This document shows positions 31,714 through 42,364 of a stretch of DNA of 64,000 bases, piece after piece. The first letter of the stretch is position 1. Each line of letters opens with the position of its first letter. The stretch is from assembly GCA_047967505.1 (NCBI GenBank), contig CM106539.1; one strand, 5' to 3'. A program made the translations under genes and the position numbers. Under the pieces are notes generated by a model, which was given only the letters and a program-made list of their open reading frames with translations, did no database searches and was not told where the DNA came from. This DNA comes from Dipteris shenzhenensis. Its lineage: Eukaryota > Polypodiophyta > Polypodiopsida > Gleicheniales.

Positions 31714-33145
31714 CATTTCCTTCTTTCAAAAACCAATGGAAAACATGCATTGCTTGAAAGGAGCATTTTCAAAGGACAATAAGCTTGATGGCCTCTTAAT
31801 ATAGCTATGACTATGATGCATCATTGTAATTCCTTTGTTGCTTGGATAGTTTATGCTCCCAATTAAAGTGAAAGAATGCTTATTAGAAGATGTTAGAATA
31901 GCTATCTCTACAAGATCAGTGGCATTGTGAGATATGCTATCACACCACCTTAGCTATATTTCATTCAATTTTGAATGATCAATAGAAAATTATAAATCTT
32001 ACATGGGCATGTGAAATAGGTCGATCTCTCAAAAGGAGATCTCTGTATCGAGCATCAAGAAGGACAAGGTGGCCCCCATCAAAGCTATGTGCTTGCTTGA
32101 GAACCACTTTCCCTCAAGCATTATGATGACTCAAGTGCACTTACTTCTACACATAGTTGATAAGGTTACCATTGTAGGAACCTTTCATAGTTATTGAATG
32201 TTTTTCCTTGAATGGTTTGTCTAAACTTTGAAGGGATTTATAAGGCAAAGAGCAAGACCCAAAGAAAGAATGGCAAAGGGATGGCTTTTGCAAGAGTCCA
32301 GAGTATATATCACAGAGTCTCTTGCATCCATGAATCCCTATATGCCACATGCTTGGCATAACGAGGACGATGATTGTGTCATTGCCAAGATTCCCTAAGG
32401 AAAAGGGATGCAAAAGTGGATTTGAAGAAGCCAAAGTAGAAACCATAAATTCAAGGATAAGATTTAGAGTCTTATGAAGGCGAGCATAATCATATCCACC
32501 AGATCTTTCTATTCTTCCCAAAGACATGTCATGTGATTGGCTACAACAGGCTCTTCATAAAGCCAAAGATGATGGAGAGATAGTATGCAAGTGAGAGTGA
32601 GAGTTTGCATGAGGATGTATGGTAGATGTACCAATTATTTTATTCATGGTCGTAATTGCTATAAAATGCATCCTCAATATTGTTTTAATCATGTTATTTT
32701 GTAGTACAAAAAGTACAAGGCATTACGAGCATATGAATGGCATTTTTATTTGGAACGCATTGATTTAAAGAGAGTCACATATAATTGTGGAGTCATGGCC
32801 AACTTCATACAAGAAAGCCGGGCAAGTGCTTCTGATACCAATCTTCTCTCCTCATGATTGGATTATTGTGGGACCATACACAATATTTGAAGTTGATTTT
32901 AGATGATTTAGTATTTACATTCTTGATGTAAAATGGTTTAGAACTATCTACAATGGTGGACCCAATGCTACAGCCAGAAGACAATAGTGGTTTCTTTGGC
33001 ATAGACTCCATCAAACTCTAGAATGATGAAAGTGATACTTTTTTTCTTTCCAAGAATTGTGAGTAGGTATTACTAATCAACTAATTAAGTTGATGCTTTT
33101 GTTTTTAAAGAATTGGTACATGTTCATATATTATTAAGCATAAAT
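31714..33145 (+). pseudogene. Host tnp2 gene D, piece 2 (between B and C)
   Basis: Gene D resumes after B with the block matching A's TGYMRCLKGAFSKDNKL (31735-31800). An intron-like stretch follows, then DUF4218 at 32020-32330 (STPLEKHFPSSIM-like, FLEWFV.TLKGFIRQRAR, MAKGWLLQES) with in-frame stops. The linker at 32400-32620 includes LLPKDMSCDWLQQALHKAKD-like text. DUF4216 at 32700-33060 (RIDLKRVTYNCGVMANF, DWIIVGPYTIFEVDF-like) ends before an intron. The piece breaks off at AAT 33143-33145, where element C is inserted. The frame is badly decayed, so D was already old when B and C arrived. Confidence 0.75.
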
Positions 33146-33400
33146 CACTACAAGGCATAGGCCATTTTTCGACGAAGATACCGACCTTTTTTACACTAAT
33201 ATTTTTTTTAAACAAGTGCAAAGGTCGGTATTTACGTCGCTATTAGCATCGAAAAAGAACAGTCGCTATGTAAATTTCGCTATATAGTGACACTAGTAAA
33301 CATTGCTATATAGCGACACCGGTAAACATCTCTATATAGTGACGATTAACATAAGCTTAAGAAAACATTAGTGGGACTAAACAGGGCCACAACAAGCCCT
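33146..33400. repeat. Left end (type II) and subterminal repeats of C
   Basis: The terminal sequence is followed by CCGACCTTTTTTACACTAAT, then ATTGCTATATAGCGACACC and similar diverged palindromes at 33280-33345. The AAACATTAGTGGGAC/GTTTTGCCCCACTAATGTTT inverted repeat lies at 33363-33423. Confidence 0.8.
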
Positions 33401-33657
33401 GTTTTGCCCCACTAATGTTTTTTTTTAGTAATTACAAAAGAATGTTGTTTGTTACAAAATTTTCCTTGTGAAAGGGGTGATATAAGATCACTCAAATGAG
33501 CCGAGCAATAGAAGCATATGCATTCCAAAGATATAAAACATTGTTTGTTACAAAATTACCCTTTCGAAAAGGGTGATACAAAATCTCTTAAACGACCCGA
33601 TGTACAAAAGCATATATATGCCGAAGTATAGACAAACTACTACTAATACTACTACTA

Positions 33658-35254
33658 CTACTGCTCATCCGAATCGTCGTCCTCGTTGCATTGGCCTAAT
33701 CCTTGGCCCTCCTGAGCTGTGCCTGATCCCTGGCCCTTGTGAGCTGCACCTAATCCCTAGCCCTTGTGAGTTGCACCTGATCCCTAGCCCTCATCGAAGC
33801 TTTGTAAGCCTAATCCCTCATCATCACTGTTCACCTCCATTGATGGGATATTTGAGCTTGCACTCTAAGAGTGAAACCATATTAATTGGAAATTAGATTG
33901 AAACTTAAACAATAAAACAATTTAAAAAGTGAGATTACAAGTAGGAGTAGACTTATATTGTGTGAGTAGCCACCTCAACCCAATCAACCGTTGCTCCCAT
34001 GGCCTCCATCTCAATAAGCCACGGCTTTGTACCTACGCGAAACCTGCATCTCGTCTCTGTGTCTATGGGAAGGTGGCCCTTTGCAACTTATTATGGGCCC
34101 AATTATGAGAGTTAGATAAAGTGCATGCAACATATAAAACAAATAGAATAATAAATTAAATGAGAAGAAGTAGACTTACCACGGTTGCCTCGAATGCCAA
34201 CCATCCACCTGTACCAAAGTGCGAAGTACCTACGGAGTCCAGTAGTCTCCTCACAGCCCTCCTCTGACCCTCAAACATTTCGGGATGGTCCCTATACCGC
34301 TTCTTGAAAATCTTCCAGTCAGCTTTGTCTACCCAGCTAGCCTTCCCCTTTGTGATGGAAGTACACAAGGTTGACCTACGATGCTTCAAGACCCCACCCA
34401 TGGGCTCTCGCATGAATTCTCATTGAACTCCCAATTTGGGGGGTTAGGGTATTGTCTTTTCAATTCCTCGTTGTCTACCTACTTCTTTTGGTCATCCTGG
34501 TACCTCCAGACAGTAGCTATGCCACTCATGAAGTGGTGGCTCAACAACCGCCTCATGGTGGCCATCACTACTGAGCCCTTTTTATTTTCTATTATCCCTC
34601 CAGCACCCTTTATTTCATAGGACAAGTCCTCAATCGAGTAAGGAGGACTCATGGTAGTGGCAGAGCCAGAGTGAGTGGTGTTACTTTGCAAGCGCTTATG
34701 GAGCGAGGAGTAGCAGTGGGAGTAGGAGAGGGCAAGGGACCTAACTGGTACTCGGTCTCATGACCAAGTGGAGACCTGTAAGGATGTGAGTGTGCTAACT
34801 CTCTACATCTCCCGACGAGTAAGCTCAACATGAGTGACCCTTCCTACTCTTGCTTCCCTTACCATGGGCACGCCCAAGTGATGACCCCTCAGTCAAAGGG
34901 GCTAGAGGGGACGGTTGGACAGTAGGTCCAGCTGTCGATGTAGGAGAGGGATTTGCTGAGGTCCTCGGGGATAGTAGAGAGAAGAATCTCACTCCCTCTG
35001 CATGGGTCATCTGTGCGACAAACTCGTCGGGAGTTCTGATAAAGCCATGGGTTGTTAGCAAAGGAGTTCCTCGAGGGGTAGTCGTAGTGCTAGGTCTGAG
35101 AGGAGTCGGGCCAGGAGTAGGGGCCAGGAGTAGTCACATCGATAGGCCCCTGAGGTGTCACCTGATTGGAATCAAAGTCATCTAGAGAGTAGAGATCATG
35201 ATGTCTCCTCCTACAAGGGTTTCCATACTCGTCGAATGTGCGACATGATCCCAT
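33658..35254 (-). pseudogene. Second CACTA gene (Ptta/En-Spm-like), element C
   Basis: The start is ATG at 35254 (MGSCRTFDEYGNPCRRR). It has a Pro/Thr-rich part, FIRTPDEFVAQMTHAEGVRFF, a basic stretch GRAHGKGSKSRKG, then SPPYSIEDLSYEIKGAGG, MATMRRLLSHHFMSG, LKHRRSTLCTSITKGKASW and WKIFKKRYRDHPEMFEGQ followed by VRRLLDSVGTSHFGTGG (34160-34400). After an intron, the FRVGTKPWLIE-like exon lies near 34030, and the acidic end DDDDSDEQ stops at 33658. Frameshifts near 34860 and 34480 break it. The repeats GAAHKGQG(S/I)G-like near 33740 differ in copy number from A and B. Confidence 0.6.
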
Positions 35255-36199
35255 GTCTAATTTGGAGGGATTGGACAAACGTAGACACAAACATCAAGAC
35301 AAAAAATAAAAAACAAAAAACAAGAGCAAGTAAGAAGTGGATAGACAATTAATTACTTAAGACAATTATGAAATTCAAACTCAAGAAATTATGAAAAGGC
35401 AATTAATCACTTGTGAAAATTATGAAATGACATCAATGCATAAAGGATAAATATTAAAGGACAATGATTTACTCAAAAGACAATTATGAAAAGCCAGTTT
35501 TGAAATGACAAATATTTATGAAAGACAAGTGGAATCAAAGAAGATTTACATATATAAAAAATATCGCCACAAGTATGTATATGAAAAATATATGTCCCCA
35601 AAAGTATGCTTAAGCAAAATTTGTCTCCAAAAGAGACATTCTTCAAAAATGCCAAAATGGTGGAGGAGGTCTACTACTCTACATTCTTGTCCAAGGTACT
35701 TTCCTTCTCCATGCCACTAGCTAGGTCACTAGGGACCTCATCCTCCACTTCTTCTAATATGCAGTCATGCTCTTCAACGATTATGTACTCGCAATCCACG
35801 AAGGCCTACACACAATCCATTATGTTCTTTACACAATTATATTTGATGCTCCACTAGTCGTGATGGTCTCTGCACAACCTACGGAGATCCCATAGGTTGT
35901 GTCATGCATTCCTCAGTCGCTCCTGCTTCACCCCTACTTCACTAACGTTCGGCTTGGACTCCACCCAAGCACACGCACCCCCACGTTATACTTCACCCAG
36001 TTGATCTCTTGCACAATCTTCTCTTTTACATGAGCTAGCAGAGAAGCTATGTCTATAAACTCTCCAACATGGGAAACCGAGTTGGGGTTTAGGGAGAACA
36101 CCCATGGGTGAGGGCATGGTTGTTCCATTTAGAATCTGTTTGAAAAAAAAAAGAACCAAATACAACTAAGAAGCATGTGAAAAAAGAACTAAATATGAC
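35255..36199 (-). other. Upstream region of the second gene in C, with an unrecognised coding-like stretch
   Basis: 35255-35500 has short repeats of AATTATGAAA and GACAATTATGA type. 35640-36130 on the minus strand carries coding-like text interrupted by stops (for example EQPCPHPWVFSLNPNS and FIDIASLLAHVKEKI near 36050, WDLRRLCRDHHD near 35880, acidic EEVEDEVPSD near 35740). A and B have no counterpart here. I do not recognise a family. It may be a captured host fragment or a first exon lost from the other copies. Confidence 0.35.
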
Positions 36200-36602
36200 T
36201 AAGGAGAAGGAAATAAGCATGAGCATAGGCAAATGCAAATGAGCGAAAGCATATGAGGCAAAGCATTTAAATGAAAGTTGAGAGAAAGCATATGCTTATG
36301 CTTACGCATGAGCATATGCTCATGCATAAGCATAAGCATAGGCAAATGCATATGAGAGAAAGCATTTGAGGGAAAGTCAAGAGAAAGCATATGCTTATGC
36401 TTATGCATGAGCATATGAGCATATGCTCATGCATAAGCATAAGCATAGGTAAATGCATGTGCTTATGAAAAGATATGAAAAAGAGGGAAAAAGAGAGGGG
36501 AAAAGAGAAGGAAAAAAGAGATATGAAAATAAGAAAAAGAAGAGAAGGAAGAGGGGAAAAGAGATTGAAAGAGGGGAAAAAGAAGAGGGGAAAAGAGCAT
36601 AA
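36200..36602. repeat. Low-complexity array of C, part 1
   Basis: This is a GA-rich and GCATATGCTTATGCTTATGC patchwork, the reverse orientation of the arrays in A and B. It contains long palindromes centred on GAGCATATGAGCATATGCTC (36410-36430). It is interrupted at 36602 by element E3 and resumes at 39149. Confidence 0.8.
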
Positions 36603-39148
36603 CACAACATAAAGTCAAAAATCCTGATGTTTATTTGGAGCCTTTGATTGACAAGCTAGAGATACTTTGGAGAGGTATCGAGGTGCATGATGTGAGCAGG
36701 CCTCCCTTGTCACGAGACTTCAACTGCAAAGCAGTCTTGATGTGGACGATGCATGACTTCCTAGGCTATGGCGAGTGTTCAGGTAAGCATTGCACTTCTA
36801 ATTATGAGTAGGCAAAGGATGTGGCACCCTAAACCCAGCTTCAACTCTTAATTGTGTCTATTGTTTAGGTCTCACTACATCGGGTTACCATGCATGTCTT
36901 GTGTGTGGTCCTTCACTTGTTACCTCATGGGCAGACGCATTGAATAAGATCATCTATGAGAATCACCATCAATTTCTCCCACCTGATCATCCTAGATATG
37001 TTGCCCCTTGGAATGAAGTCCTCCCACAATCACTCACTGCAGGAGATTGGATGAGAATTTGGGATGGTTCCATGATTCCTCCACCACTTGGCATGAGCCG
37101 GTAAGGGTTTGTAACTATTGTGTGCTAATACGGTGTACTTTTTTATTTCTAGGTATGTGAGCTCAAAGGAAATAGATCCCACCACGCTTGAGAATGCTCA
37201 AGTTATGTCAGTGGAGGTGGTTTGTTTAGTGGAGGAGACATTTCCACATTCTATTCTCACAAGCCAACTACATCTCATAGTGCATTTGGTGGATGAGATT
37301 GCTATATGCAGTACTATACATGCACGATGGTTGTTCTTCCTCGAGCGCTTCATGAAGACCTTGAAGGGTTTCATGAGACAAAATGCAAGACCCGAAGGTA
37401 GCATGGCCGAGGATTGGTTGGTACACGAGTCACTTGACATATATATTTTTGAGTTTCTTGTTGATGTGGATAGCTCTCTCCCACGACTATGGAGAGATGA
37501 TGAAGACCTAAGGATGACCTCTATTGTGCCTCAAGGGAAAGGACGCAACAGAGTAATAGACACGGAGTTGTTTTATAATATCAATCTCTATTGCGTGCTT
37601 AATAGTGATGTGATGAAAATATGGGTGCCAAGATACGAGGATGCAAAGGCAAGAAGACAAGAAGAAAGGGCCCTCTTTCGTACACACCACGGATCTCATG
37701 TGCCATACCATCAGTATCTAAGAGCACTTCCAAAGGATATTCATGTGGATTGGCTACTTGACGAAATGGAGAAAGCAGAGAAAGACGAGGGGATGCATAT
37801 CACAATGGAAGAATGGGAGTATGCTAGGGGATGCATGAGCAAGGTCGGTATATAGAATGTTATGCATAAATTAGGAGCTTTGAATAATTTAGATTGCTTA
37901 TTTAATTGATTTTGTCTTAGTGTAGTGCACTATGTGCTATATGGTGTGAGGGCAAGCATTTTCGAACACAACGGATTGATGATAAGAGAAACGCACAAGA
38001 TTGCGGCATCATTGCTAGCTTTGAGGGAGCCAATGGAGCCATGGATGATTATTGTGGCATAATCCAAGATATTATTAAGCTTGACTTTCGACGCTTCTTT
38101 GTGTATGTTTTGGATGTAAAGTGGTTTAAGGACGTGGTGGAAAGAGGCTCTAATGTAACAATCAAATGCCATGCAAGTGGCTTTGTAACTATTGACTCCA
38201 CAAAGTTTTGGCAAAGTAAGAAGGACACACTAGTACTACCGCAACAATGTGAACACGTACTGTACACACATATAAAAATACTCACTTTTAAATATTTGAT
38301 ACCTTCGATGCAAGGAAAATAACATGATTGTATTTGTGTTTGAATTAGGTTGTCTATCAACCAATGGTGGATAATAATAGATGGTGGTATGTCATACCTA
38401 TTATGCCACGTTCCAAAGTGATGTATAGTACATTTACTAATATGGAGCGTATGGAGGATGATCATGGCCATGGAGGTGATGATGACCGTGATATGAGAGA
38501 GGAGGATGATCATGAGATAAGAGATATAGATATTGAGGCCATTATCCATGAGGATGAGCCTACCATTGGTGATGCTAATTTCGATGAGCACATGAGTAGC
38601 ACAAGTAGTAGTGGGTTGAATGTATTTGTAGATCTAAACACTTGTTTGGATTTTGAAGTAGATAGTTTGGCAAGGGTTGATCTCATTGAGGATGAGATTG
38701 AACCGTAGCCCATCATTGATATTAGCAAAACTATTTTACATATTGTCTCATTCTCCTCACCTCACTTAATTTTTGTATATGTGGGTTTGCAACAAAGCAT
38801 TGATATTTTTGTTAAAATTATGTGCTTTGGTAATCATGGGCAATGTTTGGAAAGCAGTGATGTACACCAAAATCTCACTTTCTGTATTCTCTGTTTTGCA
38901 TCTAAATATGTGTCTAATTCTCAATGTAGACTCACTAATAGACGTGCTAATACATGCGCAAATAGACGTGCTGACAGACGCAGTGTTAGACGGGGGTCCA
39001 TATTTTCTCAGTGTAGATACGCTAATAGACGCATCAATACACACGCAAATAGACGTGCTGTTAGACACACCTATAATTTCTCTATTCAAGCAACACCTAT
39101 AGACATGCCCACTATTTTGCGTGTCTATAGTTGCTTTGTGTTGTTGTG
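36603..39148. mobile_element. E3: CACAA-type element inserted in C (TSD TAA)
   Basis: The right end, read inwards from 39148, is CACAACAACACAAAGCAACT, identical over 20 bases to the left end of E2. The left end is CACAACA at 36603, then tnp2 sequence almost at once, so only about 7 bp of the left terminal repeat survive an internal deletion. TAA precedes (36600-36602) and follows (39149-39151) the element. On both sides the low-complexity array of C continues (GAAAAGAGCA before, AGCATAAGAG after). Confidence 0.75.
36620..38706 (+). pseudogene. tnp2-family transposase lacking its N-terminus, element E3
   Basis: The piece opens inside the core with PDVYLEPLIDKLEILW-like text (36625-36680), VSRPPLSRDFN and LMWTMHDFLGYGECSG. 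A clean GT...AG intron lies at about 36783-36868, before TTSGYHACLVCGPSL. WMRIWDGSMIPPPLGMSR lies at 37050-37100. A deletion then joins to DUF4218 (37150-37450, ILTSQLHLIVHLVDE, FFLERFMKTLKGFMRQ) and a linker in one long frame, 37118-37855. DUF4216 lies at 37935-38270 (DDYCGIIQDIIKLDFRRFF, DVKWFKDVVERG). The last exon (38350-38706) ends in an acidic tail, DLIEDEIEP. Coding pieces are in better condition than in A or D, in keeping with a young insertion. Confidence 0.8.
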
Positions 39149-40230
39149 TAAGCATAAGAGAAGGAAAAGCATATCCATAAGAGAAAAAGAGGGAAAGCAT
39201 ATTCTTATGCTTATGCATGAGCATATGAGCATATGCTCATGCATAAGCATAAGCATATGCTCATGCATAATCATAAGCATAGGTAAATGCATATGCTTAT
39301 GAAAAGAAGAGAAAAAGAGAGGAAAAAAGACAAGGGAAAAGAAGAGAAGGAAGAGGCGAATACAAGAGAAGGAAGAGGGGAAAAGAGATTGAAAGAGGGG
39401 AAAAGGAAGAGGGGAAAAGAGCATAAGCATAAGAGAAGAAAAAGCATATGCATAAGAGAAAATGAGAGTTCCCCTCTTCCCCCTCTTCTTTTCCCCTCTC
39501 TTTTTTCCTCTCTTTTTCACTTCTTTTTATAAGCATATGCCTCTACCTATGCATATGCTTATGCATGAGCACATGAGCATGTGCTCATGCATAAGCATAT
39601 GCATAGGTAGAGGCATATGCTTATAAAAAGAAGTGAAAAAGAGAGGAAAAAAGAGAGGGGAAAAGAAGAGGGGGAAGAGGGGAAAAGAAGAGAAGGAAGA
39701 GGGGAAAAGAGATTGAAAGAGGGGAAAAAGAAGAGGGGAAAAGAGCATAAGCATAAGAGAAGGAAAAACATATGCATAAACGAAAAAGAGAGAAAGCATA
39801 TGCTCATGCATAAGTAGAAGCATAGGCAAATGCATGTGCTTATGAAAAGATATGAAAAAGAGAGGGGAACAGAGAAGGAAAAAAGAGATATGAAAATAAT
39901 AAAAGAGAGGAAAAAAGAGAGGGGAAAAGAAGAGAAGGAAGAGGGGAAAAGAGATTGAAAGAGGGAAAAAAGAAGAGGGGAAAAGTGCATAAGCACAAGA
40001 GAAAGAAAAGCATTTGCATAAGAGAAAAAGAGAGAAAGCATAGGCTTATGCTTATGCATGAGCATATGAGCATATGCATAAGCATAAGCATAGGCAAATA
40101 CATATGCTTATGAAAAGATGAGAAAAAGAGAGGAAAAAAGAGAGGGAAAAAGAAGAGAAGGAAGAGGGGAAAAGAGCATAAGCTTAAGAGAAGGAAAAGC
40201 ATATGCATAACAGAAAAAGAGAGAAAACAT
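39149..40230. repeat. Low-complexity array of C, part 2
   Basis: This is the continuation of the array broken by E3: GA-rich blocks (GAAGAGGGGAAAAGAG types) and palindromic GCATAAGCAT/ATGCTTATGC blocks. 39470-39660 contains a large inverted repeat. CTCTTTTCACTTCTTTTTATAAGCATATGCCT on one side is mirrored by AGGCATATGCTTATAAAAAGAAGTG on the other, around a centre near 39575. Open frames on both strands are compositional artefacts. Confidence 0.75.
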
Positions 40231-41490
40231 AGATGAGTGAAGAGAAAATTGAGAAATTCAATAAGTTTTGTATCCTCAATAGCAAGGAGATGCAGAAGTG
40301 GATTGAGAGATATGAAGCAGCCAAAGTAGAAAGAATAGTTGCAAGGAAGAGATTCAGAGTAATGTACAGGTGATCGCAACCACATCCACAGGATCTCACC
40401 CTTCTTCCCACTCACATGTCACTTGATTGGCTACAATTGGCTCTACGTAAAGCCAAATGCAATGGAGAGACAATAAATGACTGCGAGCGAGAGTTATCAT
40501 ATGGATGTATCATGCATGTAACTTTCTTACCTTTTGACATAATTAAGTAATTATTTGTGGCAATATACGCTATAAAATAGATGCATCCTCATTGTTTTAA
40601 TGATGCTCATTTTTAGTACAAAAAGTACAGTGCATTATGGTCATATGGATGACATTTTTGTGTGGAACGCATCGATTCAAAGAGATTCACGTATGACTGT
40701 GGAGTCATGACTAACTTCACTCAAGATAGTTGAGTAAGTGCTTTGGATACCACAAATCTTCTCTCCTCATAGTTGGATTATTATGGGACCATACGCAAAA
40801 TCTATGAAATTGATTTCAAACGATTTTGTAATTTCATTTTTGATGTAAAATGATTTAGAACTATTTACAACGGTCCCCATGCGACAATGAGGAAAGACAG
40901 TAGTGGTTTCTTTGCAATAGACTCCACCAAACTTTGGACCAATGAAAGTGATACTTTTGTTCTTCCTGAGCATTGTGAGTAGGTGCATACTAATGATTTA
41001 ATTAATCAAAGCATTCATTTTTAAAGATCCATTGATATATGTACTTAAGCATAATTTCATATATATAATTGATTTCATTTGTCACCCATCTTCAAAATAG
41101 GTGGTTTTTCATTCGGATCATCCTGATCCAAGATGGCAGTACGTGATCCAAGTTGCACCACGAAGTAAGCAAATTTTTGAAGATAGAGATGTGGACATGG
41201 AGATGCCACTACCAATGTTGGATCCAATTGATCCAGATGGATCCAGCAAAGAAGGTGAAGATGACAATATGAGCCAAGAGGAAGATGCACATAATGACAT
41301 CATATGGGAGGAAGATGGAGATCATGATATTAAGGAAGAAGATGATGATCATCAAGAATCACCACACTTTATTGAAGAATATGATCAAGTCTTAGGTGAA
41401 CATATGATGCCAGAGTACGATGATGATATAGGAGATCAACTCGATATAGAGTTGGAGATAGACTTGTTTGACATGCTAAACTTGGCTTAG
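40231..41490 (+). pseudogene. tnp2 transposase 3' part (after DUF4218 to C-terminus), element C
   Basis: The frame begins abruptly out of the array at MSEEKIEKFNKFCILNSKE (40236), equivalent to residues encoded at 1104-1451 in A. It continues through WIERYEAAKVERI, a TGA at 40370 where A has an Arg codon (CGA to TGA), and HMSLDWLQLALRKAK. DUF4216 lies at 40620-40985 (FTYDCGVMTNFTQDS, STKLWTNESDTFVLPEHCE). After an intron (40986-41100), the last exon at 41101-41490 is intact: FHSDHPDPRWQYVIQVAP then a long acidic tail ending DLFDMLNLA, TAG. The DDE-bearing core is absent, so it cannot be a functional transposase. Confidence 0.75.
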
Positions 41491-41639
41491 GATGATGAAG
41501 CGGTTGATGTAAATGCTCTTCATTGATTTTTTTCATCTCAAACTTGGACATGAATATATGAGCTTCAATCTTGATGTACATGCTCTTGTCCTTTTATTCT
41601 TTTAAAGGATCAAACATGTATGAAAAGTTTAAAATTTTT

Positions 41640-41927
41640 GTTATTGGGAAAAACTATCTTTAAAGGTCGGTGTGGGAAAAAACACTCGAGATTTATAAAA
41701 CTTCGATGTAGGAAATTGTCTCAGTGTCACGATATAACGACCATCTACAAGTCTAGTAAGTGTTGCTATATAGTGACTCTATATAAACATCGCTATATAG
41801 CAACACTTGCCTAGAATCACTATATAGCGACACTTGACTAAACCCGCTTTGCTTACTGACGATTAGCACCCCGCACGTGCTAAACGTCGGTGCTTAAGCA
41901 TCGGAATAGGACCCATGTGTAATAGTG
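41640..41927. repeat. Right end (type I) and subterminal repeats of C
   Basis: Diverged palindromes (CACGATATAACGACC, TCGCTATATAGCAACAC, ACTATATAGCGACAC) are followed by GACGATTAGCACCCCGCACG, AAACGTCGGTGCTTAAGCAT and the terminus at 41927. It is the mirror image of the left end of B. Confidence 0.85.
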
Positions 41928-42214
41928 AATTTATATAATTGATGGCATTTAATTTGCATCTTGAACATAGGTAGTCTTCTGTTTGGATCGTTCTGATCCA
42001 AGATGGTGGTATGTGGTCCAAGTTGCTCCTCAAAGTAAATATACTTTTGAAGATAGGAATGTGGATATAGAGGTGTTACCAATGGATCCAGTTGACCTTG
42101 ATGGATCTAGAGAAGAAGATGACAACCACAATAGGGCCAAGAACGAAGCGCATACGATGACATTGTAATGGAGGAAGGTGGAGTTCATGACATTGGGAAA
42201 GAAGATGGAGATCA
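41928..42214 (+). pseudogene. Host tnp2 gene D, piece 3 (after element C)
   Basis: Gene D resumes with an intron tail ending near 41971 and the last exon. A VFCLDRSDPRWWYVVQVAP-like block (41972-42040) is followed by an acidic region with EEDDNHN. It is homologous to 41101-41490 in C and to 314-496 (minus strand) in A. The exon is cut at 42214 by an LTR. AAT 41928-41930 is the right copy of the target duplication of C. Confidence 0.75.
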
Positions 42215-42348
42215 TGTTAGAGCTATATATGGCTTGCCCTAACTGAGCCGTAACTCATAGCCTGGTCCTCAACTATATAAGGAATAGAATCACTTCCTTG
42301 GGAGCAACTCTTGTGTCTGTCTCTCTCCTCTTTCTCTTCCTCTCAACA
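42215..42348 (+). mobile_element. Short (134-bp) LTR with adjacent primer-binding site
   Basis: TGTTAGAGC...CTCAACA has TG...CA ends and contains a TATA-like ACTATATAAGGA (42273-42284). It is followed directly by TGGTATCAGAGCCTGG (42349-42364), a near-consensus initiator-tRNA-Met primer site. Such a short LTR suggests a TRIM/SMART-like or small copia element on the plus strand. I found no second LTR and no recognisable gag after it. It truncates gene D. Confidence 0.7.
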
Positions 42349-42364
42349 TGGTATCAGAGCCTGG

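Larger units (their letters stand above)
33146..41927. mobile_element. CACTA element C, complete, inserted in gene D (TSD AAT)
   Basis: The left end is CACTACAAGGCATAGGCCAT from 33146 (type II). The right end, read inwards from 41927, is CACTATTACACATGGGTCCT (type I). The flanks are AAT at 33143-33145 and AAT at 41928-41930, a 3-bp target duplication. C is in the opposite orientation to B. Its second gene is on the minus strand near the type II end and its tnp2 remnant is on the plus strand near the type I end. Between them are low-complexity arrays into which E3 (36603-39148) has inserted. The N-terminal half of tnp2 is deleted. Confidence 0.92.

Noticed and set aside
36200-36602. Possible CRISPR-like or satellite array of GCATAAGC/ATGCTTATGC repeats
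   Set aside because: There is no constant repeat with unique spacers and no fixed period. It is an internal low-complexity part of CACTA elements.
26387-41927. One large element from the type I end at 26387 to the type I end at 41927
   Set aside because: Both ends are the same type and look like a perfect pair, but the flanks CAT and AAT differ. Each end pairs instead with a type II end (31713 and 33146) with matching 3-bp duplications.
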